From assembly GCF_035918315.1 (NCBI RefSeq), contig NZ_CP142146.1:806001-870000 (forward strand): a stretch of 64,000 nucleotides of DNA, written 5' to 3'. The notes under the pieces are model-generated. The model was not told the DNA's origin, ran no database searches, and worked only from the letters and a program-made list of their open reading frames with translations. Shown here piece after piece: positions 19,298 to 28,488 of the stretch. The stretch comes from Vagococcus jeotgali (GTDB lineage: Bacteria > Bacillota > Bacilli > Lactobacillales > Vagococcaceae). Within the stretch, counting starts at the first letter, position 1; each line of letters opens with the position of its first letter. Made by a program: the position numbers and the translations under genes.

Positions 19298-20644
19298 ATG
19301 TTAACGAAGGATTATTTAACAAATTTATTTAGAGATGTGGAAACAAAGTATGCTTATCAAGTAGAATTTATCCAAGCTATTGAAGAATTTTTTAATGCGA
19401 TCCAGCCTTTTTTAGAAAAAAATCCTATTTATGTGGAAAAAGATTTATTACGTCAATTGATTATTCCTGAAAGATTGATTGAATTTCGTGTGCCGTGGAT
19501 GGATGATTCTGGTAAGTGGTGTGTTAACACAGGTTACCGTGTACAATATAACTCGGCTCTTGGACCATATAAAGGTGGTCTGCGTTTCCACCCCACGGTT
19601 AATCAGAGTATCATGAAGTTTTTAGCCTTTGAACAAATTTTTAAAAATAGTCTGACTGATCTAGGTATTGGAGGAGGAAAAGGAGGCAGTGACTTTGATC
19701 CAAAAGGCAAATCTGATGCGGAAATCATGCGTTTTTGTCAAAGTTTTATGCAAGAGTTACAAAAATACATAGGTCCAAGTGAGGACATTCCAGCAGGAGA
19801 TATTGGAGTAAGTAGTAGAGAAATTGGTTATTTATTTGGCGAGTATAAACGTTTAAATAATTATCAGTCTGGTACGATTACTGGAAAACCATTACTACTT
19901 GGTGGTAGTCTAGCCAGGACAGAAGCAACAGGATATGGTGTGGTTTATTTTGTTAATCATCTTCTTGAATCAAGAGGGGATAGTTTAAAAGACAAACGAG
20001 TCATTGTTTCTGGTAGTGGAAATGTCGCGATTTATGCGATAAAAAAAGCTCAAGAATTAGGTGCTATGGTTTTAGGTTGTTCTGATTCATCAGGTTATGT
20101 CATTGATCCAGACGGTATTGATGTTGATTTGCTACAAGATATTAAAGAAGTCAAACGGGAAAGACTAAGTGAGTATGTTAAAGTAAGGACACAAGCTAGC
20201 TACACGTCTGAAAAATTTATTTGGGAAGAGGTTACTGAGTATGATATTGCACTTCCTTGTGCCACGCAAAATGAAATTGGTGAATTAGAGGCCAAGCAAT
20301 TGATTGATAATGGTGTATCAATCGTGGCAGAAGGGGCTAATATGCCAGTTAATTTGAAGGCTTTAGAGCTATTAATGGAAAATAATATTATTTATTGTCC
20401 TGGAAAAGCAGCTAATGCAGGAGGTGTGGCAGTATCTGCTTTAGAGATGGCTCAAAATGCAGGGAGATTGTCTTGGACTTTTGAGCAGGTAGACATAGAA
20501 TTAAATCACATTATGAAACAGATTTTTGATACTTGCCAAACAACAGCTAAAACTTATTCTTATGAAAATGATTTCGTAACAGGAGCTAATATAGCAGGTT
20601 TTGAACGGGTAGCAAAAGCGATGCTAATTCAAGGATTAGTTTAA
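19298..20644 (+). CDS. gdhA: NADP-specific glutamate dehydrogenase
   Basis: Reductive amination of 2-oxoglutarate to glutamate. The 448-residue length is typical of the hexameric bacterial/fungal type. Motifs: YKGGLRFHPTVN, LGIGGGKGGSDFDPKGKS with the catalytic lysine, EDIPAGDIGVSSREIGYL, GSGNVAIYAI in the Rossmann domain, and PCATQNEIG. AAAGGAG eight bases before ATG 19298 decides the start. It sits alone between a divergent flavoprotein and pgi. Confidence 0.95.
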   Translation: MLTKDYLTNLFRDVETKYAYQVEFIQAIEEFFNAIQPFLEKNPIYVEKDLLRQLIIPERLIEFRVPWMDDSGKWCVNTGYRVQYNSALGPYKGGLRFHPTVNQSIMKFLAFEQIFKNSLTDLGIGGGKGGSDFDPKGKSDAEIMRFCQSFMQELQKYIGPSEDIPAGDIGVSSREIGYLFGEYKRLNNYQSGTITGKPLLLGGSLARTEATGYGVVYFVNHLLESRGDSLKDKRVIVSGSGNVAIYAIKKAQELGAMVLGCSDSSGYVIDPDGIDVDLLQDIKEVKRERLSEYVKVRTQASYTSEKFIWEEVTEYDIALPCATQNEIGELEAKQLIDNGVSIVAEGANMPVNLKALELLMENNIIYCPGKAANAGGVAVSALEMAQNAGRLSWTFEQVDIELNHIMKQIFDTCQTTAKTYSYENDFVTGANIAGFERVAKAMLIQGLV

Positions 20645-20756
20645 TTAGTTACTGGTAACAATATAGAAAATAACATGAAAAAGATGTGTTTTTGATTAAA
20701 AAATGGTAAACTGGAATGGTATTATTAATTGTTAAGATAATTTTAGGAGGATGATT

Positions 20757-22106
20757 ATGTCACACATTCATTTTGATTATTCAAAAGTTAGCCCATTTAT
20801 TGGAGAACATGAATTAGGCTATATGCAACAAGAAGTCACAACAGCTCATAATATGTTACGTGAAAAAACAGGAGCAGGTAGTGATTATCTAGGATGGATT
20901 GATTTACCAGTTGATTATGATAAAGATGAATTCGCACGTATCAAACAAGCTGCTAAAAAAATTCAATCTGACTCAGAAGTATTAGTTGTGATTGGAATTG
21001 GTGGTTCTTACCTTGGAGCTAAGGCAGCAATTGATTTTCTAAATCATTCATTTTACAATTTATTAGAAGATAAAGAAAGAAAAGCACCGCTTGTATTATT
21101 TGCAGGAAACTCTATTAGTTCCACTTATTTATCTGATTTAATCGAAGTGATTGGAGAGCGTGATTTCTCTGTTAACGTGATTTCAAAATCAGGAACAACA
21201 ACAGAGCCTGCTATTGCTTTTCGTGTCTTTAAAGAATTATTAAATAAAAAATATGGTAAAGAAGAAGCTAACAAACGTATCTATGCGACAACTGATAAAG
21301 CTCGTGGAGCTGTCAAAGTTGAAGCAGATGTTGAAGGTTGGGAAACATTTGTGATTCCTGATGATATTGGAGGGCGCTTCTCTGTTTTAACGGCTGTTGG
21401 ACTACTACCAATCGCTGTAACTGGAGCAAATATTGATGAGTTAATGGAAGGAGCTGCCTCAGCACGCGCTGACTACATGACTGATGATCTAGCTCAAAAT
21501 GAGGCTTATCAATATGCAGCTCTACGTAATATTTTATATCGCAAAGGAAAAGTAACGGAGCTTTTAATTAATTATGAGCCAAGTTTACAATACTTCTCTG
21601 AGTGGTGGAAACAACTATTTGGCGAATCTGAAGGAAAAGATCAAAAAGGGATCTATCCATCAAGTGCCAATTTCTCAACTGACTTACATTCACTAGGTCA
21701 ATATATTCAAGAAGGACGTCGTAATATCTTTGAGACAGTCATTAAAGTTGATAAGGCTCGTAAAGACTTAAAAATTCCAGTAATGGAACAAGACTTAGAT
21801 GGTTTAGGATATATTGAAGGCAAAGAAATTGATTTTGTGAATACAAAAGCTTTTGAAGGAACGCTACTAGCTCATACAGATGGTGATGTGCCTAACTTTG
21901 TGATTACAATTCCTGAAACAAATGCCTTTACTTTAGGTTATTTAATGTACTTCTTTGAAATCGCTGTTGGTATCTCAGGTTACTTAAATGGCGTTAACCC
22001 ATTTGATCAACCAGGTGTTGAGGCTTATAAAAGAAATATGTTTGCCCTACTTGGCAAAGAAGGCTTTGAAGACTTAGCTGATGAGTTGAATGAACGCTTG
22101 AAGTAA
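20757..22106 (+). CDS. pgi: Glucose-6-phosphate isomerase
   Basis: Interconverts glucose-6-P and fructose-6-P. A 449-residue protein of the short Gram-positive class with [33 protein letters not shown], the catalytic Glu in [13 protein letters not shown], and the C-terminal [23 protein letters not shown] at 20745-20750 supports ATG 20757 rather than 20751. A terminator follows. Confidence 0.97.
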   Translation: MSHIHFDYSKVSPFIGEHELGYMQQEVTTAHNMLREKTGAGSDYLGWIDLPVDYDKDEFARIKQAAKKIQSDSEVLVVIGIGGSYLGAKAAIDFLNHSFYNLLEDKERKAPLVLFAGNSISSTYLSDLIEVIGERDFSVNVISKSGTTTEPAIAFRVFKELLNKKYGKEEANKRIYATTDKARGAVKVEADVEGWETFVIPDDIGGRFSVLTAVGLLPIAVTGANIDELMEGAASARADYMTDDLAQNEAYQYAALRNILYRKGKVTELLINYEPSLQYFSEWWKQLFGESEGKDQKGIYPSSANFSTDLHSLGQYIQEGRRNIFETVIKVDKARKDLKIPVMEQDLDGLGYIEGKEIDFVNTKAFEGTLLAHTDGDVPNFVITIPETNAFTLGYLMYFFEIAVGISGYLNGVNPFDQPGVEAYKRNMFALLGKEGFEDLADELNERLK

Positions 22107-22115
22107 TAAAAACAC

Positions 22116-22143
22116 AGATCTAGCCTCTTGGTTAGGTCTTTTT
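22116..22143 (+). terminator. Terminator after pgi
   Basis: AGATCTAGCC pairs with GGTTAGGTCT (including G-U pairs) around a short loop, followed by T6. Confidence 0.65.
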
Positions 22144-22245
22144 TATTAGATAAATGTCTATTTTTAGGTTAATTTGCTTTATAATGGTATAATATGAACT
22201 GAAAATGAACAGAATGTATATGTTTTTTTAATAGGAGGATGAAAC

Positions 22246-22335
22246 ATGTCACCGACAATAAAGAAGATTATGCAGATCAGTAGTGTAATTGCTTTAATTG
22301 TTGTGATTATTGTCTTGATTTTAATGAATAGATAA
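22246..22335 (+). CDS. 29-residue single-span membrane peptide
   Basis: A small gene with a strong AGGAGG at 22233-22238, eight bases before the ATG. The product starts MSPTIKKIMQ and continues as one hydrophobic helix (about 18 residues rich in Ile, Val, Leu) ending LMNR. It is not recognised as a named family. The good ribosome site and isolated position after a terminator suggest a real gene, possibly a small membrane regulator or a toxin-like peptide; no antisense RNA was identified. Confidence 0.5.
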   Translation: MSPTIKKIMQISSVIALIVVIIVLILMNR

Positions 22336-22400
22336 TGAGTATGATATAAAAAAGGATGAATAAATTATTATAAATGTTTATTATTATAATCAAAAAAATA

Positions 22401-22439
22401 CACCTCAAAAATTAGATGTTAAGCCTAATTTTTGAGGTG
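22401..22439. terminator. Perfect 15-bp hairpin
   Basis: CACCTCAAAAATTAG (22401-22415) pairs exactly with 22425-22439. It lies after the 29-residue gene and before the end of the FusB-like gene region on the other strand, so it probably terminates transcription from one or both sides; the T-run is weak. Confidence 0.5.
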
Positions 22440-22465
22440 GAATAATCGTAAAAGTAATTTAATTA

Positions 22466-22600
22466 CTACTTTTGAGTTTTAGTAGCTGTTTGGTTAAGGT
22501 CAGTACACCAAATATGATTGTCTTTTAATATCCCGTTTTCAAGAGCGACGTCTTTTGGAAGGATAAACAGACCTCGTTTGTGTTAAGTACTAAAAAATCT
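22466..22600 (-). pseudogene. Possible decayed tail of the FusB-like gene
   Basis: On the minus strand just beyond the FusB-like stop there is an open stretch reading HKRGLFILPKDVALENG and then WCTDLNQ before a TAG at 22466-22468. FusB/FusC proteins end with a KKGxYIC..C..xLTDLNQ-like zinc-finger tail, so KRG, C and TDLNQ look like remnants. The match is weak and includes unrelated residues. Confidence 0.3.
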
Positions 22601-22627
22601 AGACTATCATGATATAAAAAAAGTTCA

Positions 22628-23137
22628 TTATTTTTTAGTGGTGGCCATATACATGGAGACATTATCAAATTGATGACAGATGGCACATAACCCTTTACTA
22701 ACGTTACTAGACATCACACCATAAGTTGCAAATAGCTCGTTGTCTTTACGAAAGACGATATATTTTCGTGATGAACCAATATCATCCCAAGCTAGATAAT
22801 TAAGCTCTGTGAAATCATAGTTGTCTTTGACTGGTAATTTGAGTTTTTTAACCTTTTTAAAGGTTTTTTCAATTTGTTTGTCAGAGATATCTTCAAAAGG
22901 GGTTACCATAGATTTTAGTCTGGCAAACAAAGGTTTGGCTTTTTCATTTGTTAGACGTTTATCTAAGTAAATAGGCTTAATGTCATCGTGTAATTCTTGT
23001 CCTAAAACGTCATTTAATGTTTCTCCAATAAGCATTTGATTAGTTTCAACGACTTGTGGGTCTGAAACTGTTTTATAAATATCAATTAATTGTTTAATTT
23101 TGTTTGTGACATAAGTATATTCATATGGTTTTAGCAT
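22628..23137 (-). CDS. FusB/FusC-type EF-G-binding protein, C-terminally shortened
   Basis: A 169-residue protein similar to FusB/FusC, which bind elongation factor G and release it from fusidic-acid-stalled ribosomes. Matching segments are YEYTYVTNKIKQLIDIYKTV at the start, the four-helix region with FKKVKKLKLPV, and LAWDDIGSSRKYIVF followed by SKGLCAICHQ, the first Cys pair of the treble-clef zinc finger. Full family members have about 213 residues and a second Cys pair; here the protein stops at MATTKK, so the finger is incomplete. The start at 23137 has AAGAAGG upstream. A leader peptide lies upstream. Whether it confers resistance is doubtful. Confidence 0.75.
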   Translation of the reverse strand: MLKPYEYTYVTNKIKQLIDIYKTVSDPQVVETNQMLIGETLNDVLGQELHDDIKPIYLDKRLTNEKAKPLFARLKSMVTPFEDISDKQIEKTFKKVKKLKLPVKDNYDFTELNYLAWDDIGSSRKYIVFRKDNELFATYGVMSSNVSKGLCAICHQFDNVSMYMATTKK

Positions 23138-23162
23138 GTTTTTTCCTTCTTTCAAGTTATTG

Positions 23163-23227
23163 GATACTTTGAAAAAAACAGCAGGGTGTTATTTATCAAA
23201 ATATCATTGGTCAGTTGATACTTTGAT
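23163..23227 (-). promoter_or_regulatory. Attenuator-like competing hairpins before FusB-like gene
   Basis: Read on the minus strand, ATCAAAGTATC (23227-23217, inside the leader ORF) can pair with GATATTTTGAT (23205-23195), which can instead pair with a second TCAAAGTATC (23172-23163), about 26 bases before the FusB-like start codon. Mutually exclusive 1:2 and 2:3 pairing with segment 1 in a leader ORF is the layout of translational attenuators; S. aureus fusB is reported to be induced by such a mechanism. Confidence 0.5.
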
Positions 23228-23251
23228 TGCAGATAAAGATGATAAACTCAT
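23204..23251 (-). CDS. 15-residue leader peptide
   Basis: Minus-strand ORF with TAGGAGGTGA upstream of the ATG, encoding MSLSSLSAIKVSTDQ and stopping at TGA 23204-23206. It precedes the FusB-like gene by 66 bases and overlaps the first arm of the attenuator, so ribosome stalling on it could change folding downstream. Confidence 0.6.
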   Translation of the reverse strand: MSLSSLSAIKVSTDQ

Positions 23252-23380
23252 CCCAATCACCTCCTAAATTCTTAACGCTCTATTCTACTTGAAATAAGAT
23301 AAATAAAAAAGCAAAAAGATTGAGGTCTGTTTTTTTTATAACATAAATGGTAGTATTAATTAAACAAAGGAGGGGAGCAC

Positions 23381-23704
23381 ATGGGACACGTATTAATCAT
23401 CTCATTAATTTTATTATTTTTAATAACCATACCTCTATTAATTTACTATAGTTATCAACTTGTTTTTATGGATGCTAAAAGTAGACAAATATCAAAACCA
23501 AAATTTTGGACAATACTAGCTTCCTCTTCTCAAAATGGCGCTGGAATCTTTTTTTATTTATTTAAAAGAAGAGGAACGGTTAGTCATTTGACTAATGAAG
23601 AATTAAAAAAAATAGAAAAGATTAAAAGAAGAATTTATATATTATTTGGAGTAGACTTACTAATGGTTATCATTGCTTTAGTCGTACTTTTCATACAGTC
23701 ATAA
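23381..23704 (+). CDS. Small membrane protein, unknown function
   Basis: A 107-residue protein with hydrophobic segments at about residues 4-28 and 85-106 and a basic, Lys/Arg-rich middle (KRRGTVSH, KKIEKIKRR). The AAAGGAGGGG site makes the start clear. The family is not recognised. It stands alone between a divergent FusB-like gene and a terminator. Confidence 0.65.
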   Translation: MGHVLIISLILLFLITIPLLIYYSYQLVFMDAKSRQISKPKFWTILASSSQNGAGIFFYLFKRRGTVSHLTNEELKKIEKIKRRIYILFGVDLLMVIIALVVLFIQS

Positions 23705-23723
23705 CTTATCACTAATAACAACG

Positions 23724-23771
23724 AAAAAACAGAGAAGCAACCATCATAAATATGGTAACTTCTCTGTTTTT
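23724..23771. terminator. Bidirectional terminator
   Basis: AAAAAACAGAGAAG (23724-23737) pairs with CTTCTCTGTTTTT (23759-23771), with a further inner stem ACCAT/ATGGT. It lies between convergent genes. Confidence 0.88.
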
Positions 23772-23801
23772 ACTTGAAAACATATCAGACTGACCTAATG
23801 T

Positions 23802-24020
23802 CTATCGTCTTCTATAAGGTGACCTGTAAGAATGGGTCTGCTCATCTACTGAGTAACCTTCTTCTATGAGTGTACTTTTTAAAACAAGATGGGTATCGTC
23901 CTCTTCATCCCTAATTAAAACAGTATTCTCCAAAATCACTTCCACTCGACCTACGACTTCTTCACTATGAACTGTAAGTGAATCAACAAATGAATCGACT
24001 GTAACCATAGCTTTAGACAA
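23802..24020 (-). CDS. Small acidic protein, unknown function
   Basis: A 72-residue protein, TTG start at 24018-24020 behind GAAGGAAG; an internal ATG at 24008 is an alternative. The sequence is rich in Val/Glu with a beta-strand-like pattern (VVGRVEVILENTVLIRDEEDDTHLVL) and a basic C-terminus. No family recognised. Convergent with the membrane-protein gene at 23381. Confidence 0.55.
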   Translation of the reverse strand: MSKAMVTVDSFVDSLTVHSEEVVGRVEVILENTVLIRDEEDDTHLVLKSTLIEEGYSVDEQTHSYRSPYRRR

Positions 24021-24334
24021 GTTAAATCACTTCCTTCTAAAATCATTATAGCACATTTTAGACAGATAAGATAATAAATAGTATTCTAATGTATTATAAT
24101 ATATTATTAATTTTAAAAAATAACAATAGTGTTTATTTTTTATAAGAAAATTTAATGGTTTAGTTGTAAAATCAAGTTAGCCACTCTAAAATAATAAAAA
24201 AAACACCATGGTAAAAATTCGTGTATCATTGAAGTAACTACCCATCTGTTTTATTTATATATGTTTTCATTAGTTTTTATAGACATATTTTGGTAAAATA
24301 AATGTTATAAGAGTGTTGGTCCAGTTAAAAAAGG
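24021..24334. other. AT-rich gap before the tracrRNA terminator
   Basis: No gene is supported in these roughly 310 bases. The sequence is very AT-rich; several TATAAT-like hexamers occur but none with a convincing -35 element. Confidence 0.5.
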
Positions 24335-24426
24335 CAAAAAAAAAGAACGCCGAAACAGCGTCACAAATGTTGATTACGGACAAAGCCTTATTTTAACTCG
24401 CTATGTTGTTTTGAATGCTACCAACA
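24335..24426 (-). ncRNA. tracrRNA: tracrRNA of the type II-A CRISPR locus
   Basis: Read on the minus strand it begins TGTTGGTAGCATTCAAAACA, an anti-repeat complementary to the CRISPR repeat (GCATTCAAAACA and CATAG exactly), followed by GTTAAAATAAGGC, the nexus TTTGTCCG, and a terminator hairpin GACGCTGTTTCGGCGTTC with a T9 run. This order matches S. pyogenes tracrRNA. It is antisense to and directly upstream of cas9, as in other II-A loci. Confidence 0.93.
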
Positions 24427-24431
24427 CATTT

Positions 24432-24459
24432 ATTATAACAAATATTTAAAAATAAACAA
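24432..24459 (-). promoter_or_regulatory. tracrRNA promoter
   Basis: On the minus strand, TTGTTT (24459-24454), 16 bases, then TATAAT (24437-24432), about 6-8 bases before the first tracrRNA base. Confidence 0.65.
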
Positions 24460-24636
24460 CTATTATGTCTATTAAATTATTTTTGGAGGGTAAAGTTATG
24501 TCACAGTCTTATTCAATTGGTTTAGATATTGGAACAAACAGTGTAGGTTGGGCCGTTACAAAAGAAAATCACGATTTAGTAAAACGCCGAATGAAAGTAA
24601 TGGGAAACACCAACCACAAAGCGATTAAGAAAAATT

Positions 24637-26126
24637 GGTTGTATAATTTTTGATGTGGATGAAGAAATTCATTCGCATCTATTTTTTTACAAAATAATAG
24701 AAACATACGAACTTTCCCGTTAAAATTAAAGTGACCAAACCAAATTTTAGAAAGGAAGATTCGTATGTCTCATAACCATTGTATTCGACTATCGCTAGAT
24801 TTAAAAGATAAAAATATTTATTTCGATTCTATTTTTTGTGAGGAACAGCTTATTAAAGGGATAAGATCCAAGATTTATAAAGGTATTCTTACTTACACTC
24901 CTTCGGCTTGTCCTTGTTGTGGCATTAAAAATGAACAATTTTCTATTGTGAAAAATGGGTTTATTTCTTCTCGAATAAAGTGGTTAAGTGTGGCTCACTA
25001 CCCAACCTATCTTTTATTAAAGAAACAGAGATTTCTTTGTCGTCATTGTGACTCCTCTTTTCTAGCTGAATCTTCAGAAATTGAGAAACATTGTTTTATC
25101 GCTAAAAGAGTGAAGCAATCAATTCTTATTGAGTTAAGTGATGCTATCTCGTTTAAAGATTTAGCTAAAAGACATTTTGTTTCATCAACAACGATTAATA
25201 GAATTTTAGTATCTGGTGGTAAAGACTTATCTAATCAATTTTTATATTTACCTCAAAACCTTTGTTTTGATGAATTTACTTCGGTTAAAAACAATAGTGG
25301 CAAGTACAGTTTTATTTACTCTGATTCCTCTACACACCAAATTATCGATATTCTCATTGATAATAAAAAGCTAACACTAGAGAAACACTTTCTTAAGTAC
25401 TCTCTAAAGGTTCGTCGCCAAGTAAAAACAATTGTCGTTGATATGAATGCAGCCTATTTTAAATTAGCCAAAAGGTTATTTCCTAATGCTGAGGTGATTA
25501 TTGATCGCTTTCACTTAGTTCAACTTATCAGTCGCTCTTTAAACATAACTAGAATTAAGACGATGAATCGTTATCGCACATCGAATGTAACTGACATGAA
25601 AAATTATCGAAAACTAAAAAAATATTGGAAACTCTTTTTAAAAGATTCTAATGAATTGAATTATACAGATTATCGTTATCAGCGTTTATTTAAGAGTATT
25701 TTACCTGAAACAGATGTCATGGATTATTTACTTAGCTTAAACAAAGAGTTATCAGAAACTTATAAACTTTATCAAGAACTATTATACTGTAGTAAAAACA
25801 ATGATTTTGACACTTTTTCTGATCTATTATTATTAGCTAACGAAGATATCTCTATTCCAATGAAAACCTCGATTCGAACACTAAAGAAGCATTTACCAAG
25901 AATTGAAAACACCTTTAAATACGCTTATTCAAATGGTTGTTTAGAAGGTTCCATAAACAAAATTAAATTAATCAAACGAATAGCTTACGGCTATAGAAAT
26001 TTTCAGAACTATAAATACAGAATTTTACTTAGTTTTAAAGACAAACAAAAAAGCAGCAAAAACCATTCGGTTTCTGCTGCCTAAATTCACTTAATTTTAC
26101 TCATCCACATCATTTGACGAAGAGCC
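24637..26126 (+). mobile_element. ISL3-family insertion sequence in cas9
   Basis: A 1490-base element flanked by the 8-bp target duplication GAAAAATT (24629-24636 and 26127-26134). The ends GG...GATGTGGATGA on the left and its imperfect inverted copy GGCTCTTCGTCAAATGATG (read from 26126) are typical of ISL3. It interrupts cas9 after codon 46, just after the RuvC-I region. Confidence 0.92.
24765..26084 (+). CDS. ISL3-family transposase
   Basis: A 439-residue transposase. The N-terminal zinc ribbon (CPCCGIKNE, later RFLCRHCDSSF) is followed by a helix-turn-helix (FKDLAKRHFVSSTTINRIL) and the DDE domain (CFDEFTSVK, VVDMNAAYFKLAKRLFPNAEVIIDRFH), ending with GCLEGSINKIKLIKRIAYGY, the family's C-terminal signature. 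Intact frame and the same orientation as cas9. A terminator-like hairpin (GCAGCA.../...TGCTGC) overlaps its 3' end. Confidence 0.93.
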   Translation: MSHNHCIRLSLDLKDKNIYFDSIFCEEQLIKGIRSKIYKGILTYTPSACPCCGIKNEQFSIVKNGFISSRIKWLSVAHYPTYLLLKKQRFLCRHCDSSFLAESSEIEKHCFIAKRVKQSILIELSDAISFKDLAKRHFVSSTTINRILVSGGKDLSNQFLYLPQNLCFDEFTSVKNNSGKYSFIYSDSSTHQIIDILIDNKKLTLEKHFLKYSLKVRRQVKTIVVDMNAAYFKLAKRLFPNAEVIIDRFHLVQLISRSLNITRIKTMNRYRTSNVTDMKNYRKLKKYWKLFLKDSNELNYTDYRYQRLFKSILPETDVMDYLLSLNKELSETYKLYQELLYCSKNNDFDTFSDLLLLANEDISIPMKTSIRTLKKHLPRIENTFKYAYSNGCLEGSINKIKLIKRIAYGYRNFQNYKYRILLSFKDKQKSSKNHSVSAA

Positions 26127-26900
26127 GAAAAATTTTTGGGGTGTGCGTTTATTTGATGAAGGTAAAACAGCTGCAGACAGACGAATGAAGCGAACAACTA
26201 GAAGACGGTATACAAGAAGAAAGAATCGACTAAAAGTGTTACAAAAAACGTTTGATTCTGAGATGAGTTTACTTGATCCAACATTTTTTGACCGTCTAGG
26301 TGAGAGTTTTTATGTCCCTAAAGATAAAACTTATAGTGCTTACCCAGTTTTTGCCACATTAGACGAGGAAAAGGCATATCATAAAGCCTACCCTACCATT
26401 TATCATTTAAGAAAAGAGTTAGTGGATAATAAAGAACAAGCTGATCTGAGATTAGTTTATTTAGCTTTAGCTCATATCACTAAATATCGTGGTCATTTTT
26501 TGATTGATGGTAAATTGGATGTCGAGAATTCTTCAGTTGAAGAAACGTGGTCAACTTTTTTAATAGCTTATAATGAAGCATTAAACACTGAAGATGTAGA
26601 GGGTGCCTTTTCTTCTGTTTCAAACGATATAGCGATTGATAAGATTGCCAGTCAACCTGTGTCAAAAACTCAGAAATTTGATGAAATCATGTCTTGTTTT
26701 CCTGAGGAGAAGAAAAATGGTTTCTTTGCTCAGTTTGTAAAACTAATAGTTGGTAATCAAGCGAATTTTAAGCAGTCATTTAAACTAAATGAGGACAGCA
26801 AGTTAGAATTTTCAAAAGATGATTATGAAGATAACTTGAGTGAAGTGTTAGAAAAAATTGGTGATGGGTATGCTGATGTGTTACTAGCGGCAAGAAATGT

Positions 26901-28488
26901 GTCAATCGAACATAAAAATGTCCCAAAATGAGGGCTCACATTAGCGCAATCTTTACTGCGTAAAACTTGCACTAATGTGACCATTATTGGTAAAATAAGG
27001 TACTTTTTGTTTCAGGCTGTTTTTTCAGCCTCATATTCTTCGATAGTACGGTCAATACTTTGAAGATACCTTTTGAAAGACTCAAGTTTCCACGGATGTG
27101 ACTGTGGTGGAATGTACTTGCGTCTTTCTTTTTTTATATCTGAAGAAACCCCATCAAACTCTTTTGAATAGGTCTCGTGGGTTTTTAATCGTCTAGTAGG
27201 ATAAATTTTTTCTGCTATATTAACATAAATCTCCCCGTTAAAAGCTTTTATAATTAATGCTTTTGTTTTTCTTGTAAAATATTTGTCGCTACTACCTTCC
27301 ATTGGAAGATAAAATTTATTTTGATACTTAATATGATGGCCATTATCGACTATACGATGAGAGACAGTAGCTAGTAATAAATTAATTTCAGCTGTTGTAG
27401 GAGAAGTTTCATAAACACTTTCTGCAGTTTTGTGACCAAATTGTCGATTAAACTTTCGAATCCATACAGATAGAAATTGATTAGCCTCCTCTATAGAATG
27501 TATATTTGCTATCTCAAGATCAACAGGCAATCTTGATTGCACTGTCCCATTTAAACGTTCTACACGACCTTTCGCTTGAGGAATAGAGGATGTTTTTATG
27601 TCAATACCTAATTGATGACAAGCAAACCCAAACTGCGTGAACGTATCTTCTTCTACAGCTTTTGTTGATTTTCTGTTGTACTCAAAGACGGTTCGTTTAT
27701 CTGTTAGAAAAGTGGCAGGAATCCCTTGTTTTGTCAGAATTTGATGAAGAACATGGTAATAACCATTGAGCGTTTCCTGTTGGTCAAAATAAGCGCCAAC
27801 AATATTACCTGATGCGTCGTCAATAGCTAAATGAAGATGAGTTATTTGATTTCCAAACCAATTATATGAACTAGCATCTAATTGAATTAATTCTCCTTTG
27901 TATTTTTTTCTAGGTCGACTAGGATGGGTCTTTTCAGGGAGTTCTAGGTAGTCTTCAGCTCTTGGAACCAATAGGTTCTCTGATTGTTTGGTTTGTTGAC
28001 CTTCTTGCTTTATTAATTGTTTGAGTCTTCTTTTTGTCTTTTTTTGAGCCTTTGGTGAAAGTATTTTTGCTTTGTACAGGATGCTTCTAATTGTAGTATC
28101 TGTATAACAGATATGATGGTCGTTTTTCAGTATTTCAGTAAAATGCCTAATATTTGGTTTAATACTAAACGATTGATAACTAGTGATTATTTGTTGTTTT
28201 ACTTTTTCAGGCACAGAGTGCTTATTTTTTCTCCCTCGATTTTTATGGACAAATGCTGATTTACCATTTTCCCTGTATGATTTCACTAAACGGTTAATTT
28301 GTCGTATAGATAAATTAAGTTCAACACTAGCTCTCTTTTTTTGTTTTTTATTTTCAGCGACAGCTTTAATAACTTGATACTTTTTGGTTTCATTCATTGT
28401 TAGATTTATCCTTTTCATAAAGTTATTTTATCATTTTGGGACATTTTGTCTTTCGACCTACTTAGGACATTATCACTTTCGAATGATA
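26901..28488 (-). mobile_element. IS1202-like (ISNCY) element in cas9
   Basis: A 1588-base element flanked by a long 19-bp direct repeat (TACTAGCGGCAAGAAATGT, 26882-26900 and 28489-28507). Long duplications are characteristic of the IS1202 group. Imperfect inverted ends: left GTCAATCGAACATAAAAATG and right, read inwards, TATCATTCGAAAGTGATAAT, both followed by GTCC. The left end carries a hairpin (TCACATTAG.../...CTAATGTGA) that may shield the transposase from readthrough. Confidence 0.88.
27012..28418 (-). CDS. IS1202-like (ISNCY) transposase
   Basis: A 468-residue transposase opposite to cas9. The N-terminal helix-turn-helix domain (RASVELNLSIRQINRLVKSY) is followed by an integrase core with GELIQLDASSYNWFG, HLAIDDASGNIVGAYF and PQAKGRVERLNGTVQSRLP. 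It ends with a Lys/Glu-rich tail. The frame is intact. Confidence 0.9.
   Translation of the reverse strand: MKRINLTMNETKKYQVIKAVAENKKQKKRASVELNLSIRQINRLVKSYRENGKSAFVHKNRGRKNKHSVPEKVKQQIITSYQSFSIKPNIRHFTEILKNDHHICYTDTTIRSILYKAKILSPKAQKKTKRRLKQLIKQEGQQTKQSENLLVPRAEDYLELPEKTHPSRPRKKYKGELIQLDASSYNWFGNQITHLHLAIDDASGNIVGAYFDQQETLNGYYHVLHQILTKQGIPATFLTDKRTVFEYNRKSTKAVEEDTFTQFGFACHQLGIDIKTSSIPQAKGRVERLNGTVQSRLPVDLEIANIHSIEEANQFLSVWIRKFNRQFGHKTAESVYETSPTTAEINLLLATVSHRIVDNGHHIKYQNKFYLPMEGSSDKYFTRKTKALIIKAFNGEIYVNIAEKIYPTRRLKTHETYSKEFDGVSSDIKKERRKYIPPQSHPWKLESFKRYLQSIDRTIEEYEAEKTA

Noticed and set aside
24465-24497. Upstream ATG for cas9 giving 11 extra residues
   Set aside because: The TTTGGAGGG site at 24481-24489 is placed for ATG 24498, which also gives the standard D10 numbering.
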